From positions 1 to 64,000 of the forward strand of contig CAVTSL010000004.1 in the NCBI GenBank assembly GCA_963737405.1: a stretch of DNA of 64,000 nt, written 5' to 3'. Made by a program: the position numbers and the translations under genes. Shown here in pieces: positions 15,691 through 23,308 of this stretch. The DNA comes from JACCTU01 sp963737405 (GTDB taxonomy: Bacteria > Actinomycetota > Thermoleophilia > Gaiellales > Gaiellaceae). Each line of letters starts with the position of its first letter. Position 1 is the stretch's first letter. The notes below the pieces were generated by a model. It saw only the letters and a list, made by a program, of their open reading frames with translations. It was not told the DNA's origin and ran no database searches.

Positions 15691-16788
15691 CTACGGAGGC
15701 GGGTCTTCCCCTGCCGACTCCCGATGGGCGGGCGCTTCGGGTGCCCGGGGTGCCCGCCCTTCCCTTCGCCAAGCCCGGAACGCGCGCCACAGAAGGTCGG
15801 CGTTCACGAGCAGGAAGGCGAGCGCGAGCAGCGGCAGAGCCGGGAGCCCGCTGACGTCGAAGAAGTACGTCCCGGCGAGGGTGAGGCCGAACGAGAGCGT
15901 CATCGCGAGCCACGTCGCGCGGACGCGCAGCCGGAAGCGGTCGGCTGCGCCGAGGAAGAGTGCGAAGAAGAGGAGGTCGGGAAGGCCGAGCTTCGCCGAC
16001 GAGTCGACGCTGTCGGCGCGGAGGTCCGTCGGCGCGAAGCGGCTCGACGTCGCGGGGCCGTGCTGCTCGCCCTCGTTCACGTCGTCGGCGCGCACGACGA
16101 TCGTCGCCGAGCCGTCGCCCGCGCCGCGCGTGACGACGCGGTAGGTGTAGTCGCGGTCGGCGGCGAGCTCGGCCTCGAGGAACCCGACCTGCCCGTTGTC
16201 GTTCTCGTCGCGCAGCGGCTCGTCGTTCCGCTTGCCGCCGGGTGTCCGGTAGACGTCGAACGACCTCGGGCCGGCGAGCGGCTCGCGCCAGACGATGAAG
16301 ACCTGCCGCTCGCCGGGGAGCGGGAACGAGAACGAGAGCGCCGAGAACACCTCCGGCCGCTCGCTGATGATGTGGTGCGTCGGCCCGCGCCAGACCGAGT
16401 ACGAGTCGACGATCGGGATCATGAGCGCGACGAGCGCGACCCAGAGCGCGCTCTCGAAGTAGCCGAGGAACCAGAACGCAACTGCGGTCGCCGCGCCGAG
16501 CTTCGCGAAGTTGGCGACCACCTCGAGGTCGGCGCGGCTCGCGACGACGGCGAGCACGGCGAGCGCGATCCCGGCTCCGAGGAGGCCGCGCCACCGCCGC
16601 AGCGGCAGCGCGAGCCAGACGAGCGCGAACACGGCCGGGATCAGCACGAACGCGACGAAGAGCACGTCCGCGGTCGTCGGGAGGTTCGGGCCGTGTCGGA
16701 AGAGCGCGTAGTACGCGAGCAGCGCGCCGAGCAGCGCGAGACCGGCGACGAGCCTCGGCGTTAGTACGGCGGAAGCTCGGCCCACCAC
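15691..16788 (-). CDS. Integral membrane protein with an external beta domain
   Basis: About 365 residues from GTG 16788 (GTG 16785 is equivalent), overlapping the upstream UDG-like gene by about 28 nt. Four or five N-terminal membrane segments precede a loop of about 130 residues with FSFPLPGERQVFIVWREPL and FDVYRTPGGKRNDEPLRD. The loop resembles a fibronectin-III-like fold, which also fits FLEAELAADRDYTYRVVTRG. Three more membrane segments follow, then a Pro/Ala/Glu-rich tail. It probably sits in the cytoplasmic membrane with the beta domain outside. No enzyme motif is seen. Confidence 0.7.
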   Translation of the reverse strand: MVGRASAVLTPRLVAGLALLGALLAYYALFRHGPNLPTTADVLFVAFVLIPAVFALVWLALPLRRWRGLLGAGIALAVLAVVASRADLEVVANFAKLGAATAVAFWFLGYFESALWVALVALMIPIVDSYSVWRGPTHHIISERPEVFSALSFSFPLPGERQVFIVWREPLAGPRSFDVYRTPGGKRNDEPLRDENDNGQVGFLEAELAADRDYTYRVVTRGAGDGSATIVVRADDVNEGEQHGPATSSRFAPTDLRADSVDSSAKLGLPDLLFFALFLGAADRFRLRVRATWLAMTLSFGLTLAGTYFFDVSGLPALPLLALAFLLVNADLLWRAFRAWRREGRAPRAPEAPAHRESAGEDPPP

Positions 16789-17348
16789 GCCCCGACCGCC
16801 TTGAACGCCTGCCAGAAGCGCGTCTTCGCCGGCGCTTCGTCGAGGGAGGCGTCGATGTCCGGCACGACGAGCCCGTCGATCGTCGGCGTGAACCGCTGCA
16901 CTTCGCCGATGCGTTCTTCGAGCGCGCCGGCGAGCGGGAACGAGAGCGAGTTCACGAACGCGAGCGCGTCGTCGCCCATCACGACGACGAGCTTCGGCTG
17001 GACGATGTGGAGCTCGCGCGTCAGCTGCGCGCGCGCCTCGTCTTCGTCCTGGCCGACGAACTTGATGCAGTTCGTGCCGTAGACGGCGAGCGGGTCGACC
17101 CGCAGCCGCTGGAGCGACTTGAGGATCGCCTGCCCGGCGCGGCCGAAGAAGGCGACTCCCTCCTGCACCTCGGGAGGCTGGGGCCCGTACTTGACCATGA
17201 AGACGTCCGCGAGCGGATGACCGGAGCCGAGAACGGGCACGGCGCCCTCCGGTGCGGACCGCGCGATCTCGTCTCCGAGGTCGTTCGTCTCGGAGATCGC
17301 TTTTTGCAGGTACTTCTCGGAGATTTCGTCGGACGACACGGCGGACAC
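16761..17348 (-). CDS. Uracil-DNA-glycosylase-superfamily protein without Fe-S cysteines
   Basis: 195 residues from GTG. The fold signature of UDG families 4/5 is recognisable: GSGHPLADVFMVKYGPQPPE, then FFGRAGQAILKSL and VYGTNCIKF, with LVVVMGDDALAFVN near the C-terminus. Family 4 enzymes carry four cysteines for an iron-sulphur cluster; here only one Cys is present (in TNCIKF). The first active-site motif usually reads GExPG but here is VKYGP. It may be a catalytically altered or binding-only member. The preceding promoter-like TAGGAC lies six bases before the start. Confidence 0.75.
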   Translation of the reverse strand: MSAVSSDEISEKYLQKAISETNDLGDEIARSAPEGAVPVLGSGHPLADVFMVKYGPQPPEVQEGVAFFGRAGQAILKSLQRLRVDPLAVYGTNCIKFVGQDEDEARAQLTRELHIVQPKLVVVMGDDALAFVNSLSFPLAGALEERIGEVQRFTPTIDGLVVPDIDASLDEAPAKTRFWQAFKAVGAWWAELPPY

Positions 17349-17371
17349 GGCGGGGTCCTACGAGTTCGTGG

Positions 17372-19102
17372 TCAGCGAACTCTTTCCTTGGCCTGAGCCG
17401 CCCACTTGAGCGACTGGAGGTAGAGGAGCGACCTCGGACGGCGGAGGACCTGCGCCGTCCGGAGGCTCTGCAGGAACTCCTCCGGCCCGTCGAACGCGCG
17501 CATCCGGAGCACGCCCGTCCCGACGCCCTGCAGGACGTGGGCATCCGAGCCTGCGCCCATCTGGAGGCCGTACTTGCGGGCGAAGCGGAGCGCTTCGTCG
17601 TTGTACGCCTCGAAGAGGAGCCGCGCGTTGTAGACCTCGAGCACGTCGATCTCGGCGAGGTGGCGGTGGATCGTCACCGGATCGGGGATCGTGTGGATGC
17701 GGTCGAAGGGGTGGGGGAGGTAGACGACACCGCCCTGCTCCTTGATCGCGGCCACAGTGTCCGAGAAGGACATCCCCCGCGGGATCTCCTCGTCGAGGAA
17801 GAGGCCGATCACCTCGCCCTGGTCGTCGGTCTTCACCTCCTCGCCCGGGATGACGATCAGCTCGCGGCCGCGGGCCTGCTCGACCGCCTCGAGCGCGCCC
17901 CCGAAGACGTTGTGGTCGGTGATCGCGATCGCACCGAGCCCCTGCGCCTCCGCGTGGTCGATCAGCTCGGGCACGGGGATCTGGCAGTCGTTCGACCAGT
18001 TCGTGTGCATGTGCAGGTCGGCGAGGATCCACGGCCGGTCGGCGAGCGGGTCGCCGTCGCCGGAGGGGCGGCGCCTGCGGGCGAGCCGCTCGTAGAGCGC
18101 TTCCAGCTCGGCGGCGACCGCGGAGAAGCTCTGCGGCTCGGCCCACGCGCGCGACGCGCGCTGCTCGCGGAGCAGGTGCTCCGCGTCCTCGGCGAGCCGC
18201 TCGACCGCAGCGGCGGCAAGCTCGGGCTGCTCCTCGAGGCCGGGCGGGTCGACGATCGCGGCACCCGAGGCGGCCGCCTCGAGCCGGAGCCGGGCGAGCC
18301 CCGCCGGGGCCGGGACGAAGACAGCGGCGCGCGCGAGCAGGCCGGCGCGGTCCGTTCCCGCGCGGAGCGTCGAGATCGAGACCCGGTCCACGACCGCGCG
18401 CGGGATGAACGGGCGGCCGAAGGTCGTCCGCGTCCGCACGAAGGCGACCTCCCAGCCCGGCAGGTCGCGGAGCGCACGCAGCACCGCCCGGGCGACCGGG
18501 CGGGCCGACGGGCGCCACTCGACCACGATCAGCTGCTCCTTCGCGCCCGGGGCGAAGAGCTCCGTGTCGACCCCCTCCGAGATCACCCCGAAGTCGCCCG
18601 GGTAACGCTCGGCCGCGGCGTGCGCGGTCCGTTCGCTCGTCGCGAGCAGCGCGTCGATCCGGCCGAGTAGGCGCTCGCGCTGCGCCTTCCCGGGCGGATA
18701 GGCGAGGCGCTCGGGGGAGAAGAACGTCGCGACGGCGAGCGTCTCTGCGGCGCGGAGCGCGAGGTACGACAGGCTCGGCAGCCCCGGCTCGACGCCGTGG
18801 ACGATGTCGAAGCGCCCCTCGCGGAGCGCGAGCTCGAGGTTGAACCGCGCCCCGACCGGCACGCCCATCTGCGAGCGGCGCGAGATCGGGACTGCGGGGC
18901 CGACGGCGATCACGTCGGCGTCCGTGCCGCTCTGCAGCGCCCGCCGTCCCGCCGCGAGGTCGCGCGCGCGATTCGACGGCGCGAGCACGGTCACGTGGTG
19001 GTCGAGCTTGCGAAGCTCGCGCGCGAGGCCCTCCACGTGGTCGTTGACCGAGTGCGGCTGCGACCAGGCGAAAGGCGTGACGAGGCAGACGCGGAGCGGC
19101 AT
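17372..19102 (-). CDS. Fusion of a GT4-type glycosyltransferase domain and a PHP phosphoesterase domain
   Basis: 576 residues from ATG 19102 (ATG 19129 is an alternative). Residues about 1-340 look like a GT-B glycosyltransferase: an N-terminal CLVTPFAWSQPHSVNDHVEG, then HGVEPGLPSLSYLAL, VISEGVDTELFAPG and a late LARLRLEAAASGAAIV acceptor/donor segment. Residues about 370-570 form a PHP domain with metal residues in ILADLHMHTNWSND, AIAITDHNVFGG, PGEEVKTDDQGEV, YLPHPFDRIH and GAGSDAHV. PHP domains hydrolyse phosphoesters. The pairing suggests glycosyl transfer linked to dephosphorylation, perhaps of an inositol- or sugar-phosphate given ino1 upstream; that link is inference. Confidence 0.85.
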   Translation of the reverse strand: MPLRVCLVTPFAWSQPHSVNDHVEGLARELRKLDHHVTVLAPSNRARDLAAGRRALQSGTDADVIAVGPAVPISRRSQMGVPVGARFNLELALREGRFDIVHGVEPGLPSLSYLALRAAETLAVATFFSPERLAYPPGKAQRERLLGRIDALLATSERTAHAAAERYPGDFGVISEGVDTELFAPGAKEQLIVVEWRPSARPVARAVLRALRDLPGWEVAFVRTRTTFGRPFIPRAVVDRVSISTLRAGTDRAGLLARAAVFVPAPAGLARLRLEAAASGAAIVDPPGLEEQPELAAAAVERLAEDAEHLLREQRASRAWAEPQSFSAVAAELEALYERLARRRRPSGDGDPLADRPWILADLHMHTNWSNDCQIPVPELIDHAEAQGLGAIAITDHNVFGGALEAVEQARGRELIVIPGEEVKTDDQGEVIGLFLDEEIPRGMSFSDTVAAIKEQGGVVYLPHPFDRIHTIPDPVTIHRHLAEIDVLEVYNARLLFEAYNDEALRFARKYGLQMGAGSDAHVLQGVGTGVLRMRAFDGPEEFLQSLRTAQVLRRPRSLLYLQSLKWAAQAKERVR

Positions 19103-19150
19103 GCCTGGGACGAGTCTAGTCCCGGGCATGCGCTCCGCCTGCGGACGTGC

Positions 19151-20257
19151 TCAGACCGTGGAGCGCTCCCGCGTGCGCCGGTTCTCCTCGATGAAGCGCT
19201 CGACCGCGTCGTGCGCGTCGTCGTCCGCGATCTGGACGGGCGGCGACTTCATCAGGTAGGAGCTCGGCCCCTCGAGCGCGCCGGCGACGCCGTTCAACAT
19301 GGCGAGCTTCGCGAGCCGCACCGCGTCGATCACGATGCCGGCCGAGTTCGGCGAGTCCCAGACCTCGAGCTTGAGCTCGACGTTGAGCGGCACGTCGCCG
19401 AAGCTCGAGCCCTCCATGCGGATGTAGGCCCACTTGCGGTCGGTCAGCCACGGCACGTAGTCGGACGGGCCGACGTGGACGTTCTTGTCGCCGAGGTCGT
19501 AGTCGAGCATCGACGTGACGGCGTTCGTCTTCGAGATCTTCTTCGACTCGAGACGCTCTCGCTCGAGCATGTTCAGGAAGTCGGAGTTGCCGCCGACGTT
19601 CAGCTGCATCGTCTTGTCGAGGTGGACGCCGCGCTCGCGGAAGAGCGAGGTGAGCACGCGGTGCGTGATCGTGGCGCCGACCTGCGACTTGATGTCGTCG
19701 CCGATGATCGGCAGGCCCGCGTCCTCGAAGCGGCGCTGCCAGTACGGCTCCTTCGCGAGAAAGACCGGCATGCAGTTCACCATCGCGCAGCCGGCGTCGA
19801 GGATCTGCTCGGCGTACCACTTCGTCGCCATCTCGGAGCCGACGGGCAGGTAGTTGACGACGACGTCGGTCTTCGTCTCCCTGAGGATCCCGACGACGTC
19901 GTCGGTCTCGCCGGGAGCCTTGTCGACGATCTCGTTCAGGTACTTGCCGATCCCGTCGTGCGTCATCCCGCGCGAGACCTTGATCCCGGTCGGCGGAACG
20001 TCGGCGAACTTGATCGTGTCGTTCGGGTGCGCCCAGATCGCGTCGGCGAGATCCTTGCCGACCTTCGTCGTCGTCACGTCGAACGCCGCCGTGAACTCGA
20101 TGTCGCCGACGTGGTAGCCGCCGAGGTCGACGTGCATCAGCCCGGGGACGAACTGGTCGGGCGACGCGTCGCGGTAGTACTCGACGCCCTGCAGGAGCGC
20201 GTTCGCGCAGTTGCCGACGCCGACGAGCGCGACGCGGACCTTGCCGTTGTCAGACAT
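19151..20257 (-). CDS. ino1: Inositol-3-phosphate synthase (actinobacterial type)
   Basis: 368 residues. It converts glucose 6-phosphate to 1D-myo-inositol 3-phosphate with NAD, the first step to phosphatidylinositol and mycothiol-type compounds. The NAD motif VALVGVGNCANALLQG opens the chain. Conserved family segments include VVNYLPVGSEMATKWYAE, GDDIKSQVGATITHR and LNVGGNSDFLNM. The start is ATG 20257 with GGAGGAG nine bases upstream. A 34-bp palindromic element immediately upstream is shared with the CDP-alcohol phosphatidyltransferase gene at 26.1 kb, suggesting common control. Confidence 0.95.
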   Translation of the reverse strand: MSDNGKVRVALVGVGNCANALLQGVEYYRDASPDQFVPGLMHVDLGGYHVGDIEFTAAFDVTTTKVGKDLADAIWAHPNDTIKFADVPPTGIKVSRGMTHDGIGKYLNEIVDKAPGETDDVVGILRETKTDVVVNYLPVGSEMATKWYAEQILDAGCAMVNCMPVFLAKEPYWQRRFEDAGLPIIGDDIKSQVGATITHRVLTSLFRERGVHLDKTMQLNVGGNSDFLNMLERERLESKKISKTNAVTSMLDYDLGDKNVHVGPSDYVPWLTDRKWAYIRMEGSSFGDVPLNVELKLEVWDSPNSAGIVIDAVRLAKLAMLNGVAGALEGPSSYLMKSPPVQIADDDAHDAVERFIEENRRTRERSTV

Positions 20258-20283
20258 TCGAGGAATCTCCTCCGGTTCGACGG

Positions 20284-20317
20284 TATCGCATGCTTGCTAT
20301 ATAGCACACGTGCGATA
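20284..20317. promoter_or_regulatory. 34-bp compound palindrome upstream of ino1 (probable operator)
   Basis: The layout is TATCGCA, four bases, TGCTATATAGCA, four bases, TGCGATA. The outer 7-bp arms are perfect inverted repeats and the inner 12 bp is a perfect palindrome on the same centre. The TATATA core may also be the -10 of the ino1 promoter, so binding would block RNA polymerase. It recurs with identical arms and spacing at 26755-26788. Confidence 0.8.
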
Positions 20318-20321
20318 CGAC

Positions 20322-20353
20322 GTGCGGAGGGCGCCTGGCGGCGCCCTCCGCAC
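20322..20353. terminator. Hairpin terminator, 14-bp perfect stem
   Basis: GTGCGGAGGGCGCC, loop TGGC, GGCGCCCTCCGCAC. It lies between the end of the minus-strand PD40 gene (20374) and the ino1 operator, insulating the two. No T-run follows. Confidence 0.75.
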
Positions 20354-20373
20354 TCGTCTCGAAGGTGCGCTGA

Positions 20374-21816
20374 TCAGCACCTGAGGACGGATCGGATCCG
20401 CCGCGCGTCGGCGAGCCATCGATCGGCGAGCGCCGGCTCGATGCCGTTTCCGCGCAGCGCCGAGACATAGAGCTCGAACAACCCGACGAGGCTCCACGCG
20501 GTGCAGTTGTGGGCACGGCTCTCCGGGTTGAAGGCCGTCAGTGCCGCTTGCAGCAAGCGGGTCAGGGATGCCTTCTGCGTCGTCGTCAGTGTCGATGCCG
20601 CGATGACCTCCTGGAACAGCCGCTCCATCTGCGCTTTCGCGCCGATGACGCTCACGACGAACGCTCCGGAGCTCGTGTTGCCGGCTCGATCCGTTGCGGT
20701 ACAGGAGACCAGGGTGCCGCCGATGGGGAAGGTCGCCCCGGACGCGGGCGAGCAGCTGAGCGTGGGACTCGGGTCGACGACGTCGATCGCCCGAACGACG
20801 AAGCTCACCGCGGCTCCGGCCGGCGAGGTGGCGTCGACCGCGATCGGCCCGGGCAGCGAACAGTTGCGGCGGCGTTGTGTCGCCGCCGCTCGTGAGCGGC
20901 TGCCAGTCCGCGACCCGATCGACGGCATCGTTGTTCGTCAGCTGCAGGACGCCGCTGCCGTCGGCGTTCATGGTGTAGATCTCGAAGTCACCGTCGCGGT
21001 TGCTCTGGAAGGCGATCTTCGTGCCGTCGGGCGACCACGCCGGTGCGCTGTCGAACGCGGGGTCGTTCGTGAGCTGGTCGATCGAGCCGTCCTGGTTCAG
21101 GACGTAGATGTCGAAGTCGCCGTCGACGGTTGCTCTGGAACGCGATGCGCGTGCCGCTCGGCGACCAGTCGGGATTGGAGTCGAAGGCGTCGTTGTTCGT
21201 GAGCTGGACGACGTTCTGGCCCAGCGCCGTCCATCGTGTAGAGCTCGAAGTCGTCGCCGTCGCGAGTGCTCGCGAAGGCGATCCGGTCGACGCCCGGCGA
21301 CCAGACGGGGTTGATGTTGGTCCCGGTGCTCGTCACCTGGAGGAGGGCGGTGCCGTTGGCGTTCACGGTCCAGATGTTGAGGTCGCCGAGCCCGCGGTCG
21401 CTGCGGAACGCAAGCCTGCTCCCGTTTCTGGACCAGGACGGCTCCTCGTCGCCGGAACTCAGGAGCGGCGCGTCCAGCAAGCGCGTCTGGCTCGAGCCGT
21501 CCGCATTCATCGCGAACAGCTTCTGCGTCCCTTCGCGGAAGCTCGAGAAGGCGATCCTCGTGCCGGTCGGAGACCACATCGGATACTGATCGTCGCCGGC
21601 GGCGTTCGTGAGGCGCGTCTGGTTGGTGCCGTCCGCGGACATCACGTACACGTCTTGCGCGCCATCACGATCCGACGCGAAGGCGATTCTGCCGTTGGTG
21701 CCCGGAAACGCCGAGCTGGCGCCCTGTGCGCCGACGAGGGCCAGCAGACTCCCCGCTAGCGCGACGCAGGTGAATGCTAGGAGTCGCCTCTTGCCAATGC
21801 CGTCGTTCGATCTCAT
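20374..21816 (-). pseudogene. PD40/TolB-like beta-propeller secreted protein with HYR-type domain, frameshifted
   Basis: The start ATG 21816 has AGGAGGAG upstream, a signal peptide (RRLLAFTCVALAGSLLALVG) and repeated propeller blades such as GRIAFASDRDGAQDVYVMSA. Blades continue in other frames: GQNVVQLTNNDAF, then FDIYVLNQDGSIDQLTND. After a third shift a HYR-like domain (CSPASGATFPIGGTLVSCTA) and a C-terminal helical region ending at TGA 20374 follow. Breaks are near 21220, 21125 and 20865; the first two are repaired by removing one base. Either an assembly problem or a recently broken gene. The intact product would be an exported propeller protein. Confidence 0.75.
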
Positions 21817-21857
21817 CTCTCCTCCTCGCAGATGTCGGTCGACCCGAGGTCGCGGCA

Positions 21858-22421
21858 TCACCGCAGCCCCACCTCGAACGCGGTTCGCGATCCGTCCGGC
21901 GGCTGGACCTCGAGCAGCGGGGTGTTGCGCAGCGCGGCGCGCGGCACGTCGAACGTCACGGACGCCGCACGCGCCGTGCCGATGGGCACGTCGAAGAACC
22001 CGAAGACCGGATCGGGCCGGGTCGGCTCGTAGAGCGCCGGGTCGTGTCGATGCGGTCCGAGCGTGAGGTGGTACGCGGTCGAGCCGTCCTCGTCGAGCTG
22101 ATACCGCTCGCCGTCGCCGCCGAGGAGGGAGACGTACTCGCCGACCGCCCTCGCCGCTCCGCCGCTCGCGTTGTCGAGCTTGAGCTCGACGATCAGGTAC
22201 ATGCCTCGCTTGGCCGTGTAGGTGAGGCCGCCTCGGGGAATCGCGATCCGCCTGCGCTGTTGCGCCGAGACGATGCTCCACGTCAGCCCCTCGACGTTCG
22301 CCGTTTCCCCGCGGCCGACGGTTCGATCCGACGACGAGCCTGCGAACGCAAGCGCTCCGACTGCCGCAACCGCTACCGCCAACACGACGGCCGCGACCGC
22401 GATGACCAGCGTCTTCCGCAT
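21858..22421 (-). CDS. Secreted DUF4352-type protein
   Basis: 187 residues. An N-terminal membrane segment (TLVIAVAAVVLAVAVAAVG) is followed by one immunoglobulin-like domain. It has the DUF4352 pattern: an early VEGLTWSIVSAQQRRR strand, then KRGMYLIVELKLDNASGGAA and a closing GFFDVPIGTARAASVTFDVP. Such domains are found in Gram-positive lipoproteins of unknown role. The start ATG follows the upstream stop by one base, so it is in the same minus-strand operon as the next two secreted-protein genes. Confidence 0.78.
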   Translation of the reverse strand: MRKTLVIAVAAVVLAVAVAAVGALAFAGSSSDRTVGRGETANVEGLTWSIVSAQQRRRIAIPRGGLTYTAKRGMYLIVELKLDNASGGAARAVGEYVSLLGGDGERYQLDEDGSTAYHLTLGPHRHDPALYEPTRPDPVFGFFDVPIGTARAASVTFDVPRAALRNTPLLEVQPPDGSRTAFEVGLR

Positions 22422-22422
22422 C

Positions 22423-22893
22423 TCAATCGAGGGTCACGGCGGTGCAGGCCGTGTGGTAGACGATCGTTCCGGCGGCGTCCTCGACGGTCCAGCGCACTCC
22501 GTGCTTGCCGCGATACGGCGGCGGCACCTCTTCGGGAACGACGACGAGGTTCCCTTTCGCGTTGCCGGCGGCGTTCGTCTCGAGTCTCGCCACGGGAGTG
22601 AGCGACGGGTCGCCCTTGCACCCGCAGTCGCGGAAGAAGAAGTTCCGCTTGAACGTGTACGCGGCGTTCGGAGCCGCGCCGTTCAGGACGAAGGTCTCGT
22701 GGGCGTAGATGCGAGGCCCTTCGGCCTTGCTGTTCACGACGAATCCGGACCGGAGCGGCGCGCCGGCGACTGAGGAGAGCTCCAGTCGTTCCGTGTGGTA
22801 CACGGCGTCAGCAGCCGCGATCGGCGTGAGGACCGCAACTGCCGTTGCCGAGGCGGCGACGACGAGCGCGCGAACGACGGCCTGTCCGTTCAT
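22423..22893 (-). CDS. Hypothetical secreted protein
   Basis: 156 residues with a clear signal peptide (VVRALVVAASATAVAVL, likely cut after AADA). The mature part is beta-rich with RNFFFRDCGCKGDPSLTP, containing two close cysteines, and VEDAAGTIVYHTACTAVTLD at the end. I do not recognise the family. It starts at ATG 22893 behind AAAGGAGCC and runs directly into the DUF4352 gene. The same operon contains a DUF4242 gene upstream, and the large LuxR-type regulator lies beyond that. Confidence 0.7.
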   Translation of the reverse strand: MNGQAVVRALVVAASATAVAVLTPIAAADAVYHTERLELSSVAGAPLRSGFVVNSKAEGPRIYAHETFVLNGAAPNAAYTFKRNFFFRDCGCKGDPSLTPVARLETNAAGNAKGNLVVVPEEVPPPYRGKHGVRWTVEDAAGTIVYHTACTAVTLD

Positions 22894-22915
22894 CGAAGGG
22901 CTCCTTTCATTCGGT

Positions 22916-23239
22916 TCACTCTCCGTCTCCCGCGGGCGCGTTCGACGGTTGCGCGGACGCGATGCCTTCGGTCTCCTCGAGCTCGATGTCGATCGCCTCC
23001 ACCACCCGCTCGACGGGAATCGCCGCGCGCCTGCTGGCTTCGAACACGGCCTCGGAGGAGTCGGCCTCGTAGAGGTGGAAGCACGTCTCGTCCGCACCGA
23101 GGAAGAGCGCCCGGATGTACCGCACTTCGGTTCCCTGTCGGCTGAGCGCCTCCGCAGCGGTACGGGCCCGTTCGGCGGCGTTGCGGACCTCGTCGGTCCC
23201 GGCCTTCGGGAGGTACAGCTCGGCGAGGTATCGCGTCAT
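22916..23239 (-). CDS. DUF4242-type small protein
   Basis: 107 residues. It begins TRYLAELYLPKAGTDEVRNA and contains VRYIRALFLGADETCFHLYEADS and VERVVEAIDIELEE. This ferredoxin-like alpha/beta pattern is typical of DUF4242 (sometimes called nickel-binding, without strong proof). No signal peptide, hence cytoplasmic. TAGCGT lies nine bases before ATG 23239. It is first in the secreted-protein operon and 69 bp downstream of the LuxR-type gene. Confidence 0.78.
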   Translation of the reverse strand: MTRYLAELYLPKAGTDEVRNAAERARTAAEALSRQGTEVRYIRALFLGADETCFHLYEADSSEAVFEASRRAAIPVERVVEAIDIELEETEGIASAQPSNAPAGDGE

Positions 23240-23308
23240 CGCTCTGCGACGCTAGGGAGACTCGGGCGCGGCGGAAATCCCGAATCCCACCGATCTTTGA
23301 GGAGACGG

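Noticed and set aside
13946..16144. Long plus-strand frame of 732 codons over the permease and methyltransferase genes
   Set aside because: Out of frame with recognised genes, Arg/Ser/Ala-only composition, no start signal.
20284..20317. Inner palindrome TGCTATATAGCA as an NrdR box
   Set aside because: NrdR boxes differ in sequence and occur as pairs about 30 bp apart near ribonucleotide reductase genes; here a single compound site precedes lipid genes.
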